Source: Gautieria morchelliformis
Taxonomy: Eukaryota > Basidiomycota > Agaricomycetes > Gomphales > Gomphaceae
Reading direction: 5' to 3'
NCBI GenBank assembly: GCA_015179125.1
Contig: WHVA01000089.1
Coordinates: forward strand, 216,162-280,161
DNA: 64,000 nucleotides
Part shown: one piece after another, positions 22,901-33,867 of the stretch
How positions within the stretch are numbered: the stretch's first letter is position 1
How the letters are laid out: the number at the start of each line of letters is the position of its first letter
Made by a program: the position numbers and the translations under genes
Notes under the pieces: model-generated
Seen by the model: only the letters and a program-made list of their open reading frames with translations
Databases searched by the model: none
Told to the model about the DNA's origin: nothing

Positions 22901-23211
22901 CCGGGAGCTCATTTCAGCTTCATTCATTGGTCAAACACGTAGTGAGTAGCTGTTATGATTGTCGGCACATGGCGAAATCTCCTAATATCCTTTGCACAGC
23001 TACGGGCCTTGTGTTTCGCAATGACTCACAGCTTACAAATGGCTGGGTACTCAATTCGCCCTCAGAGCTTTTATTCTGGGTACCGCCCTGGTGTCAGTCA
23101 GGTTTGTGGTGGCCGGCAAACACCACTGTAATTGCGCCTTGGTCCACAAAGCTTGATCTCAGCAGGTTTGTGCATGGCACATTGTGGATGCAATGCAGAG
23201 AGGCCATATGA
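17000..23211 (+). CDS. C2 / NACHT / WD40 NLR receptor (NWD type)
   Basis: Nine exons splice cleanly to a 1,927-residue frame: 17000-17160, 17213-17340, 17392-17789, 17852-17902, 17955-18150, 18202-18357, 18410-19932, 19983-22941 and 23000-23211. Residues 1 to about 110 resemble the C2-like N-terminus common in basidiomycete NWD proteins (VKLVVDKDTPQKTA, then SWNEPFYF and LEIEVYGHH). A linker carries AYAKMAWSILSSVHK. The NACHT ATPase has Walker A HDVAGSGKSAIAYEVAR near residue 420, Walker B TVIVIDALDE near 515 and LVTSRAE near 545. Residues about 945-1853 hold 21 WD40 repeats. The tail GWVLNSPSELLFWVPPW closes the protein, as in NWD relatives. In this family the repeats recognise ligands and NACHT oligomerises to signal. 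No stop or frameshift was found, so it is probably functional. The ligand is unknown. Confidence 0.9.
20202..22928 (+). repeat. 21 tandem 129-bp WD40 repeats
   Basis: Each unit encodes 43 residues of the form GHTDxVxSVAFSHDGKRIVS followed by GSDDKTIRVWNADTGELIS. There are 21 units, exactly three seven-bladed propellers. Units are nearly identical in DNA. Differences concentrate at a few sites: the residues after GHT, the residue before SVA, the residue before DKT, and the end of the unit. The ninth unit has an extra 18 bases from repetition of a nine-base TGTGGAATG motif. In fungal HET-E/D/R-type proteins such arrays evolve by unequal exchange. Confidence 0.95.
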
Positions 23212-25324
23212 GTTTTCCAGGGCAAATACTCATTCACACATGGATCTTTCATCTCCTCCTGTCATAGTGATTCACTTCACATATTGCAACCCTCTGATAG
23301 TGTATCTTGGACAAAGTCTGTCCTGTTGGGCATCTACAGTGTAAGCTAACAATTCACACAAGGTCATAATTAATGGGTGACTGAGTTTAGTATGTAGAGT
23401 ACAATCTATACTCTCCTCTGTCCCAGATTAGCTGCAAGGGGCTCATGGTGTGATCCCTCAAAAGGTATGCAAGCCTGCCTGGCTGCTTCTGTTTCTGTTG
23501 GGACTAATTATCGATGTGATAATGCTATGCAATCGTTTCTAAAATCACCACTCCCCTCACGAGTTCTTCCTCCTCACTCACCGTCCCTCTTCAGCTCTCC
23601 AACATGTATCTTTGACTATACCACTCAGCATATCATGGAAAGGCGCTGACACCATCTCCTGCAGGCTGTCCATGAGCTTCCCGACCTATCCCCCAAGTGG
23701 CGTCTCCTTCCCGCATGACCCACACGCCCACAGTGATGCCGGGGGCTTCCCCACGGAAGATGTGTGCTGCCTGTGCGAGTTATTCTCCTTTGATTACACA
23801 TCATTTGGTAGCATCAGTCCGATTAATCGGGTTACTTACAGAACACTATCAGTCCACTTTTTTACCGGGATTACATATGTGTTCGTACTGTGCATCTGCA
23901 AATGGAGGTTTTTTTTCCAAGTCCAAGTCTTCTTCGGCTATACAACTGGAATAAATCCAGTAAATGGTCCTGGTCCTGGTCCTGGGGAGATGTCTTCTTC
24001 AGCCACCAGTAGTGCAAGTCAACACTAAGAGAACTGCAATGCAATTGTGGCTCCCTCTAAGGCAGCCTGGGATGACTACCTGGCTCCTTAGCAGAGAAAA
24101 AGCTGCCACACTGAAGAGGTCAATGTTATGATAGATGCAGCTACTTCGCTTCAAGTTATCTATGTACAAAAGAAACTAATAAAAGAAACCAGAGGAAAAG
24201 ATCAAAAGAGACAGAAACAACACTTACGACGAACATTGGCATAGATGACAGACACACGACATTATGAACGGCTATCTTATCTACAGATTAGATAAGATAC
24301 AGGGATATAGGCATTGACCACGTGCGGCCGATCAGCGACAGCGCACCTATCGAGTGATGGCATCGGCCATGACGTCGACAGGCACCGGGGAGGTGCAGGC
24401 ACCAAATGCCGCAGAGAGATGCAGACTGCGCAGGAGCACTGGGTATTGTGGAGTGACTTGAGAATGTCATCCACAATACATGTACTCAATTAGCTGCCCC
24501 ACAGACAAGGCACAGAGACAGCGGCCCCATCACCAAGCCTAGTATTTATGCTAAGCAGGGTAGATTTGATTCCCATTTTCTATTGAACTCCATGACATGA
24601 CCAGCTGATTATTATCCTAACACCATGTGGACAGGGGCTTTGTATGCTAGGTACAGATCTCTATTCCAAATTTTAAATAATCCTGATACTATCTCCATCA
24701 CCCCATGATTTTATGACTATAATTAGTCACCCCTTTAGTTACAAATAGTTTCTCGACCCATCTGCTCACTATCTCGAACACCAGTAGTTACCACTAATAT
24801 AGTATAAATAGCTACTACAAATGTATGAACGAGATCATCCAGAATCAATTATTTTACCCCCTGAAATCACTCTAGTCTTGTTTGATAGCTACAGGACTCA
24901 AATCTCGATAGTTTACTCCAACTCTTTGTTGAGGGTTCACTATTACTGTTTACTCTATACTACCTTAAAAGCAAACACTTTTGACTTGGTTATCCCTTAG
25001 ATCAGCACCATTCTCCTGTCGATGCGGTCATGTGACTGTCAGGATTGGTTTTTAGACGTTAATATCGTGTATTAGTGAACACAGCGAATGCCCAAATGAC
25101 TTGTGCGAATAAGTATGCCGTTTGGCGAATAGGTGAACCAACAAATGTTCACAAGATAAGAGGGCTGCCCGAGCAGAGCTTGCCCTATCTACAGTCGTAG
25201 CGAAATATCCCGTGACACTTGATGATGTAACGTACAAGGTGCCACAGAAGGGTTGTCTAAGTAGCGACAATCCCTTCGCCGTCAGCACAGAAAATAGTTC
25301 GAAGGCTAAGGTAACGAAGATGAA
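23212..25324. other. Gene-free interval
   Basis: No supported gene. The interval is AT-rich (24600-25000 especially) with short frames only. A 10-bp perfect hairpin (TATCTTATCT / AGATAAGATA, 7-nt loop) lies at 24273-24299. It ends at the Copia LTR. Confidence 0.5.
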
Positions 25325-25779
25325 TCAAAAGAATAGACTAGAAATTAATTCACTCTCTCAGTGAATTTAGTTGTCACTGTAAATATATTATACACTACCT
25401 AGAAATTAATTCACTACAGAGAATTTCTAGGTCAATAAATCGAAAGGATACTAGACTAATTTACTTGCCTCTCTCAGTGAATTTAGTTGTCACTGAGAGA
25501 GGGGGAAATCTGTCTCACTGTGCATGTACTACTACCCGGCCCTTTAGCGCCCAAGAGCTTGCGCGTCGAAGTCATTTCAGACTCCGCTGGGTGCAGCCGC
25601 CTGTGAAAATAGAAATAACAAAATGAAAAGAAGAAGTAGGGAGTGACTGGAAAAATTCGAAAATAACCAGAGAAATGGATGCATGGTACAAGAACAATGT
25701 GAGAAGAGATTGAAACACCATACAATAAATTGAATATATTATGCTTGATTTTGGTGCAGGAGCATAAATGCACCCAACA
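25325..25779 (-). repeat. Copia 3' LTR
   Basis: On the minus strand it begins TGTTGGGTGCATTTATGCTCC at 25779. It matches 30081-30533 over its length except for about six substitutions or single-base indels. It contains a hairpin: CTCTCTCAGTGA at 25469-25480 pairs perfectly with TCACTGAGAGAG at 25490-25501 around a 9-nt loop. Confidence 0.9.
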
Positions 25780-25792
25780 TGCCCCCTCAAGC

Positions 25793-27291
25793 TTAATATA
25801 TTCCGATTCTCTCATTAAGGATCTTCACTCTAGGACTAGGAAGTCCTTTAGTGAGAATATCTGCCAACATTTGTTCGGTTGGCAAATAAACGAGCTTGGC
25901 TTCTTGATTTTTGATTATATCTCGAAGGAAATATAATCTGATGTCGAAATGTTTGGTTCTCGTGTGTTGTTGAGTGCCATACGTGATTGTGATGGCTGAT
26001 TGATTGTCTGAATAAACTTGGATGGGTCTGTTCAGTGGTTGGAATATTTCAGAAATAAAATGGCGCATCCAGAGAGTCTCTTTGCCCGCATGGGTCAGGG
26101 CAATGAATTCGGCTTCAGTTGATGAGAGGGCTACTATCGACTGTTTCTGGCAACTCCATGAAACAGTGCCCCATCAATCTGAAATAAGTATGCCGAATAC
26201 GAACGCCTATGACTCTGTGAACCCCAATCTGCATCTGAATACCCCATCAAGCCGTCTCGATTTCTTCCAAGTGTGAGTTTGTAATGCTTCGTGCCTTTCA
26301 AATATTTGAAGACACATTTAACTGCATTCCAATGTGTGCCACCTGGATTTTCGAGGAATTGTGAGAGCAATGACACCGCAAATGCAATGTCAGGTCGAGT
26401 GGCTACAGCTGCCCACATCAGTGATCCTATGGCTTGCCTGTATGGAAACTTCGACATGGCTTTCTTGCCGCTCTCTGTAGAAGGACATTGGTCTTTGGAT
26501 AATTTTACAGCTGGATCAAGAGGCGTAGCATAAGTCTTTGCATCTTCGAGATTGAAATTTTTGATGATCTTCTCGATGTATGCAGGTTGTGAAATTGCAA
26601 TGGTTTTCTTCTGCCAGTCTCTTTCGATTTTAAGGTTCAATAGCCAATGAATCTCACCTAGATCTTTCATACTGAAGACCTGAGCAAGATGTCGTTTGAC
26701 TTTGTCCAGGACTGACTGATTCTCAGCTGTGATGGTAAGGTCGTCCACAGCTGTTGCAATGATCACATGCCCCTTTCCGCCACGTCTATAAAATACAGCC
26801 CCCTCTGTGGCTGATGTAGTGAATCCTAACTTGTGGAATTCACCACTTAGATGTTTGTACCATTCCCTTCCAGACTGTTTGAGGCTGTAGAGTGCTTTCT
26901 TCAAAAGTAGCACTTCATCCTTGTCTTCGGACTCATATCCATACGGCTGCTTCATGTAAATAGGTTCAGGCAACGTAGCATTGAGGTATGCATAGTCCAC
27001 GTCCATTTGATGAATAGGCCAGTCATTCCTAGCAGCAATGGCGCATATGATCCGTAGGGAGGATAACCAAGCAACAGGTGAGTATGTCTCATCATAGTCG
27101 ACTCCAAACTTCTGTGTGAAGCCTTGGGCGACCATTCTCGATTTAGGCATTATTGGTTTCCCTTCTAGATTACGCTTCCAAAGGTAGACCCATTTGTTAC
27201 TGACAATATTTGCTCCAGGAGGTGGTTTGGCTCGTTCCCACACTCCTTTGTTGATTAGGGCCTCGTACTCTTTGTCCATTGATTTTTTCAC
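25793..27291 (-). pseudogene. Copia reverse transcriptase and RNase H
   Basis: The reverse transcriptase lies at 26134-27291 (KWVYLWKRNLEGKPIMPKSR, MVAQGF, HQMDVDYAYLNATL, catalytic AVDDLTITA). It leads into the Copia RNase H, with GYSDADWGSQSHRRS. Near 26150 the frame shifts after DGALFHGV. The RNase H then resumes in another frame and continues to a stop at 25793 (MRHFISEIFQPL, VYSDNQSAI, QMLADILTKGLP). A single base change in frame breaks the product. Reverse transcription would fail unless supplied in trans. Confidence 0.85.
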
Positions 27292-28751
27292 ATAGGATTA
27301 TTCAGAGCTTCGTCTGCATTGCTAGGTTCAATTTGACTCAAATCTGGCACCTTTTCATTGTTTTGACCGTCGGTTGGAAACGCACTGATGGCACACTCAT
27401 AGTTACTGATGCCATCAATCTCGGAGGATAATTCTTGGTCGAATAAATTTTCTTTATGGTCCTCAACATCCTCGTAAGCTAGCGTAGTCATATGTGTGCC
27501 AGCTTGTCTCTGAGTCTGAGATCTTGTTACGGGACCTGTTGGGGCCGGCTGCACTTGTTGTTGACGGATCCATTCGCTTCTCCTTATCGGTTCAGCTTTT
27601 CTAGGTCTGTCATCAACACCCTGAATAGGTTGCAGCTCTTCAAGATATTCTTCTGGTGCGCTTTCATCAATTTCTTCGATCTTTGCCTCTTCGCTGACTA
27701 AGCGACCGGGCACAGGTACTGATGCCGGAATGGCCTTCTTCTCTTCTCTAGACGTAGGTAGCTTGGATTCCTCAATAGAAATGATTGGGACCTTTCCCTT
27801 CTTCATCTCTGAATCAAACACAATGTTCTGCTCGACAGAAACTTTGTGCGAGTCAGGCCAATAAACATAATGACCCTGACTCTGCGCAGAAATTCCTATC
27901 CACCGAGCTCTCTTGGCACGAGCTGCCAATTTATCTCCTTGAGTGACCTCAACGTAGACTTCAGTTCCCCACGCGTGAATGTCCTTGAGATTCGGTTTCT
28001 CATGGTGGATCATCTCGTAGGGCGTTTTATCTGGTAGAGCTCTTGTATGCGTCCTGTTCCTAAGATAATTGGCATGCTGTATCGCATAGCCCCATAATAT
28101 CTTAGGAAGGCCTGATTCTAACAGCATGGCACGAGTCCTCTCAGTGAGAGTTCGGTTCAGACGTTCGGCAACACCATTAGACTCTGGTGTGTCATGTACA
28201 GTCAACTGATGCTTCGTGCCTTGTTTGGCTAGATGCTGTTCGAATTCAGTGCTCGTATACTCGCCCCCTCGGTCAGAAACAAGTGCCTTGATGTGCATAT
28301 TTCTCTGTCGAAGCATTAAAGCCTCGTAGAGTTTGTACTTTGAGAATGCTTCTGACTTGTTCGCCATGAGATAGATCACCGATTCTCTTGAGTAGTCATC
28401 GATGAAAGAGACATAATATGACTTTTTATCGATTGTGAGGTGTCTTGCAGGTCCCCAGACATCAGAATAAATTCTGTCACCGAATTTTGATGTTCGGTCT
28501 CTGGGTTCTCGAGGAAGAGGTTTGCGTGCAATCTTGGCCTGAATACACGCATCACAGACAATTCTATCGCCTGTGGAGCTCAGTTCAATGCCCAATATCA
28601 TGCCATGATTTAATAGATGTTGTAGGGACTTCTGTGAGATGTGCCCCATTTTCTGATGAATTTCCATGGCAGACAAACACATATGGGCTTGAGCACTTGG
28701 TGACTGGAGATCTAGTCGATATAAGCCATTGACCTTCGGTGCTTGCATCAA
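27288..28751 (-). pseudogene. Copia GAG-pre-integrase and integrase
   Basis: A 487-codon frame. The zinc-binding part (IHQKMGH, CDACIQAK) is followed by the DDE integrase core, with catalytic residues in YSDVWGP, ALVSDRGGEY and PESNGVAERLNR. Then comes a linker to the reverse transcriptase. The core is complete and uninterrupted. It is called a pseudogene only because the frames before and after it are not in register. The enzyme would insert element cDNA into the host chromosome. Confidence 0.85.
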
Positions 28752-30032
28752 TACCTTTCCTGTAGTGTTAGATATTGTGCATTTCTTGCCACTGAGTCGA
28801 ATATTGTAGCAGCATCATCGCACCAACCGATTGAGATGAGGGTAGCAGCAATTTTTGGTGCATAGTATGTATCTTGCAAAGTGACTTCTACTGTTTTATC
28901 TCCAACCTTATTGGATAATACGAGCAGTCCTGAACCAAAGGCATCAAAGGTGCCTTTGTTGGCTGCTTGGATAGTCCTCGGCTGTGAGAATTGACAGTAG
29001 TTCCTCAATAAATGTTTATGAGGAGTCATATGCGATGTCATTCCAGTGTTGAGTATGACTATAAATCCTGAGGATGTGCTCGAATTAAAATTAGAGCACT
29101 TGTCGAAATTGATGAAGGCAAGATGCCCATCATCACTTTCCTCAGAAGAGGACTCTTCTTTGGCAACATTCACTTTTGCTTTACCCTTCTTCTTCTTCTT
29201 GCCTTTGGCTTTTTTCTTCTGACATGGTCCTTGACCTTCTTTACCACCTCCTTTAGCCCAGCAATTTTCGATGGAATGTCCAGGCTTTTTGCAGTTGGTG
29301 CATACATGCACCTTCTGCCCCTTCTGGTCCTTCTTAGTAGATGAACTAATAAACACCTGCTCTTCTTGCGGGAGTGTTTTCTTCTGTCATACTGAGCCTT
29401 TAGTACCCGAATAATATCATCAGGGACTAATGGCCTCCCGCATTCTTCAAGCGAAGTGGTAAGGGCGTTCATGACTGCCTCATAGGATGGTGGAAGTGAC
29501 GCAAGGATTATATCCATAAATTCTTCTTCAGAAACTCTGGCTCCCATCTCATTAAGACGAGCATATAGGTCTTGGGCCTTGTCCAAATGATCTCTCAAGT
29601 CTCCATCCTCAGGACATCTCATACTACGGAGTTGTCTCTGCAGGCTGGTGAGGACCATCTTGGGCTTTCTGGTCATTTCATTGACCAGTGCATCCCAACT
29701 CTCTTTTGCTGTCTTTTGCTTCTGTAGCATCAGAGCTAGTGACTCTGACACTGAGACGATGATTTGGGTCTTGGCTTGTCCTTCTCTAGCAAGATATCTC
29801 ACCAGCTTCTCCTCAGCCTTATCCATCTGAGTTTCCTCAGCTTCTGTAAGAATATGGCCTGGGGGCATGACTGGGGATCAGGAGGTTGAGTGACTCTCCC
29901 TTCTACATGCTTGAGTAGATTTTTGGACTCAAAATAGCTGATGAGAGTGGCTCGCCACAATGGCCAATTACTTCCATCAGTAGCAAGCTTCTCAACACCC
30001 AATAGCTTCTCAGAAGTGTCTCCGGGGCCCAT
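28748..30032 (-). pseudogene. Copia Gag and protease
   Basis: Gag begins at 30032 (NWPLWRATLISYFESKNLL) and continues in two other frames through DGDLRDHLDKAQDLYARLNE and ILASLPPSYEAVMNAL. The zinc knuckle CTNCKKPGHSIENC follows. The protease region reads VILNTGMTSHMT, where the family has D-S/T-G: the catalytic aspartate is asparagine. Frame changes near 29870 and 29370, plus this substitution, indicate an inactive copy. Confidence 0.8.
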
Positions 30033-30080
30033 AACCCTGTAGAGGACAGGAATTATAGGCAGTAGGTATGGATTTGTGGC

Positions 30081-30533
30081 TCAAAAGAATAGACTAGAAA
30101 TTAATTCACTCTCTCAGTGAATTTAGTTGTCACTGTAAATATATTATACATTACCTAGAAATTATTCACTACAGAGAATTTCTAGGTCAATAAATCGAAA
30201 GGATACTAGACTAATTTACTTGCCTCTCTCAGTGAATTTAGTTCTCACTGAGAGAGGGGGAAATCTGTCTCACTGTGCATGTACTACTACCCGGCCCTTT
30301 AGCGCCCAAGAGCTCGCGCGTCGAAGTCATTTCAGACTCCGCTGGGTGCAGCCGCCTGTGAAAATAGAAATAACAAAATGAAAAGAAGAAGTAGGGAGTG
30401 ACTGGAAAAATTCGAAAATAACCAGAGAAATGGATGCATGGTACAAGAACAATGTGAGAAGAGATTGAACACCATACAATAAATCGAATATATTATGCTT
30501 GATTTTGGTGCAGGAGCATAAATGCACCCAACA
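30081..30533 (-). repeat. Copia 5' LTR
   Basis: The partner of the LTR at 25325-25779, two bases shorter through single-base gaps near 30165 and 30468. The loop of its hairpin carries one change (TTCTCAC in place of TTGTCAC). Helitron coding sequence begins immediately to its right. Confidence 0.9.
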
Positions 30534-32423
30534 ACTTTGCCCAAGAAAAATCAACAACACGAGCATCTGCTTGCAAATGTAAGTTGAATTGTGGTAGCTT
30601 GATTGTTCCTCTAAGCTTATGCCTGCATTTCTCAGGGATCCTTCTACTCCAGAGAGAAATCGTCAGCAGGAGCGTGAAAGGGCAAGGGATGAGCAAGAGG
30701 GTCATATGACGTCGCCCACTGATCAGAGAGCGCGTGCACTTGCTGCTGCTGCTGTCAGAGCTCAGGACCAGCCTCCCCCTCCACCACAGCCTTTTGCCAT
30801 CCCTCACCCTCTTCCTAGAAGCAATGTTGCTGATCCTTTTCAACAACCTGTGGCCGGGCCATCATGTCCTCCTATGCTTGCGGGGCCACCACATCCTCCT
30901 ATGCCTGCAGGGCCATCACATCCTCCCAATCCCAGTCCTGGACAGCAGGTGGCAGCCCTTCATGCTCAGTTAGCAGCAATCCCAGCAGCACAGCCCGTGA
31001 GAAGATACAGGCAGGAGCCTATACAGCCACCTCCCAATCTTCCTGTGGTTGGTTCTGCAGGAATTGCACAGTTGCGTGCTCAGGCTGCTGAGCAGTCTGC
31101 TATATTGCAGCAATTGGGAAGAGGTAGACAGGCAGCTAATCCTCCTGTAGGAGGTTCTGCAGGAGTGGCAGCATTGCGGGCTCAGGCCAATGCAATAAGA
31201 CCAATGCCTCAGCTACTCCCTGCACTTCTGCGGCCTCTTCAGCGACTCCCTGCACCTCCTCAGCCTCCTCAGCCACTCCCTGCACCTCCACAGCCTCTTA
31301 TGCCACTCCCTGCGCCTCCTCAGCCTCCTCAGCCACTCCCTGTACCTCGGCAGCGTCCTCAGCAACCTCCTCCTCCTATTCCACTTGGTTGCTCTAGAAT
31401 AATTGAGGCAGATGTGCAGCATCATGATTTGGGTCCCATGGTTGTTTCCTGCCCTGACTGTAAAGCATTGCACTGGATGGCAGAACGCCTGCAGAAATCC
31501 TCAAATGTGCGGCCCAGGTTTGGTGATTGCTGTATGAAAGGAAAGGTGCAGCTTCCAAAGCTGCCAGTGCTCCCTCAGCCATTGAGACGGCTCTTAGAGG
31601 GCCAGGACCCTTAGGCCAAACAGTTTCACCAGAACATCAGGCAGTACAATGCTGCATTTGCATTCACTTCTGTGGGGGCCGACTTTGAGCTAGATTTGCT
31701 TTGGGAGGGTCATGGTCCATATGTCCTCAAGCTGCAGGGCGAACTGTATCATATTCATGGCTCTCTCATCCCTAACCCTGGGAGGGAGATAATGTATGCC
31801 CAGCTTTATATATATGATCCAGCATTGGCTTTGGCACAGAGGAAGACGCGTAACCCAGGTCTGTCTCCAACTGTCGTGGGAGACTTGCAGGAAATCCTCC
31901 TGGTGTGCAATCCTCATGTCGCCATATATAAGCAAGTGGCTGAGAGGCTCAGAGCTCAGGGACAGAATGGTGAGATCCGGGCTAGGCTCACATACAGGGA
32001 ACACAGGGATCCTAGGAGGTATAATATCCCTACTGCGGATGAGATTGCAGTGGTTCTTCCTGGAGATGGCATCAACCCTGAACCTAGGGATGTTATTGTC
32101 CAGCTCAAAGGTGGACACTTTCGAAGGGTATCTGATATGAATCCAAACTATGCCTCTCTTCACTATGTCTTGCTCTTTCCCAGGGGAGAGTTGGGCTGGC
32201 AACCTGGTATTCACTATTGCCAATTACCAGGCGAGTGTGAGTGATGTGGGCATGTCACCCAAATTCAGTACCATTCCTGTCGTCTCTTCCAGAGAACAGA
32301 AGAACCTACAACACTCCTGCGTGCTGGCAAATTATTCCAGCAGTACATTGTAGACTCTTGGGCTGCTGCAGAACAAAGCAGGCTGAAGTGGATCAGGACA
32401 AATCAACACACTTGTCATGACGC
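30534..32423 (+). pseudogene. Helitron replication-helicase protein, N-terminal fragment
   Basis: On the plus strand a Pro/Gln-rich leader is followed by the Helitron-like N-terminal region. This includes CPDCKALHWMAERL, FGDCCMKGKVQLPKLP, FHQNIRQYNAAFAFTSVG, ELYHIHGSLIPNPG and LHYVLLFPRGELGWQP. After a frame change come LLRAGKLFQQYIVDSWA and SRLKWIRTNQ. A TAG at 31612-31614 interrupts the frame between the leader and FHQNIRQ. The Rep catalytic motifs and helicase, expected downstream, are absent because sequence switches to a Copia LTR scrap at 32424. The left end abuts the Copia 5' LTR. It is a relic cut on both sides. Confidence 0.8.
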
Positions 32424-32511
32424 GAACAATGTGAGAAGAAATTGAAACACCATACAATAAATCGAATATATTATGCTTGATTTTGGTGCAGGAGCATAAA
32501 TGCACCCAACA
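32424..32511 (-). repeat. 88-bp Copia LTR fragment at a junction
   Basis: This piece matches the terminal part of the Copia LTRs (from GAACAATGTGAG to CACCCAACA, compare 30448-30533). It joins the Helitron fragment on the left to a truncated Gypsy pol on the right. It is not a complete solo LTR. Confidence 0.85.
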
Positions 32512-33867
32512 GGTGCGGAATGCGGCCTTCCACTTGTCTACCTCCCAGATCCGAACATTATTGAAGCCCCAGCGGACATCCAGCTTAGTGAAGTATTTTG
32601 CCCCGCGGAGTTGTGTGAGTAGTTCAGAAATGAGTGGAATGGGGTACTGGTTCTTGATCGTGATCGCATTCAAGGCCCGGTAATCCTGCACTAGTCTGAG
32701 CGAGCCGTCCTTCTTCTTGATGAAGAACACCGGAGATGCCATGGGTGACTTGGAGGGGCGGATCCTCCCTGTACGGAGGTTTTCCGCAAGGAATGCATTG
32801 AGCTCTACCTGCTCCTTGGGTGACAGCGGGTAGACTTTGCAGTTGGTGGGCTTTGACCCAGGATCCAACTTGATGGCATGGTCCCACAGCTTCCGTGGAG
32901 GCAGGGCATCAAACGACTCCTTGGCAAAGATGTCCTCGAACTCCCGCAGGTACTCCGGAATTTCCACCTCCACTCTATCATGCTTCTTGGAGGCTTCAGC
33001 AAGGCGTTGCGAAATATTTCCGGTGGCGCGGATGTGTTCCACTTCCGGTGGAAGGTTTACGTACAGCAAGCGCTCCCCTTCCGCCAGTGTATCTTCCGGG
33101 CCGAGTCGGATGATGTCAGAGTCGGAATCGGAATCGGAAGTGGGACCCGGTTCAGATTCCGCTTCCGAGTCTTCTTCTGCAAGCAGTGGATGGGGGCCAG
33201 AACGACATGTCTGTATGAGCTGTTCGGTCTTCCGCTGCTCCTGGCGCTCCTTCCGCACTTCCGAACGGCACATGTGACACTTGGCTGGGCATCGACTCAT
33301 CAGTACCTTCCGAGTCTGCCAATTGATCTCCGGGTTGTGCTCCTGAAGCCAGGTAAATCCAAGGATGATGTCTTGCTTCCCCAGGCTGGTGACTGCAAAG
33401 GAAGTACGTTTGGAGTGTCCATCGTAGCGGAGAATTGTGTCTACTATCTCTGTGATGGACCCTGCCTCATTGGGGCTTCCATCCACATTGAACACTGGGA
33501 TTGCACATTGCAACTTCCGCGTGGTCAGTCGGTTCCGTTCCACATAGTCCTGGTCTATAAACTGACCAGTGGCCCCACAATCGACAAGGGCGGGTCCGGA
33601 TTTGACTTCCGCCATATCTGTCGTCTTGATCTCCACCTTAATGATTAGTGACTTGGGGCCAGGGGTGGCAGCAACAACATAGCGCTTCAGGAGGCGTCTC
33701 TCCCAAGGGCGGATGCGGGATGGATGGGGTGTCGGATTTGGTTTTTGTGTGACTTTATCCGGTGCGTCTGTACGAAGTGAGGGGTGTGGGGGCTTTTCAT
33801 TCTCTACTTCAAGACAGGCAAACCGGTTATGTACAGGCAGCAGGGGCACACATCTCACCCGCTGCAC
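32512..33867 (-). pseudogene. Gypsy pol (protease and start of reverse transcriptase), truncated
   Basis: The frame holds an aspartic protease (ALVDCGATGQFID) and a spacer rich in Ser, Glu and Asp. It then enters the reverse transcriptase: RPSKSPMASPVFFIKKKDGS, VQDYRALNAITIKNQYP and FTKLDVRWGFNNVRI. It stops being Gypsy after KWKAAFRT, before the catalytic YxDD box. Downstream the frame runs through the Copia LTR scrap into antisense Helitron sequence, a chimera with no biological meaning. The pol frame overlaps the gag frame in the -1 register. Confidence 0.85.

Larger units (their letters stand above)
25325..30533 (-). mobile_element. Ty1/Copia LTR retrotransposon, degraded
   Basis: Two LTRs in the same orientation enclose, reading on the minus strand, gag, protease, integrase, reverse transcriptase and RNase H. 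That order (integrase before reverse transcriptase) defines Copia. The 3' LTR is preceded by a purine tract, GAGGGGGCA. The LTRs differ at about six positions by eye, so insertion was fairly recent. However, the coding region changes frame at several points, so this copy is probably not autonomous. I could not find a target-site duplication, and the outer LTR end shows no clear CA terminus. The flanks may have been rearranged. Confidence 0.9.

Noticed and set aside
20495-22927. Long antisense open frames (up to 420 codons) across the WD40 array
   Set aside because: They arise because the 129-bp repeat period is a multiple of three and one antisense frame happens to lack stops. The sense strand has the conserved NWD protein.
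23612-24028. 138-codon plus-strand frame
   Set aside because: Contains TTT and CCTGGTCCTGGT low-complexity runs, lacks known motifs and has no coding-like neighbours.
24540-24600. Possible SINE B box (GATTTGATTCCC), also near 52775
   Set aside because: Single weak matches without an A box, tail or flanking duplication.
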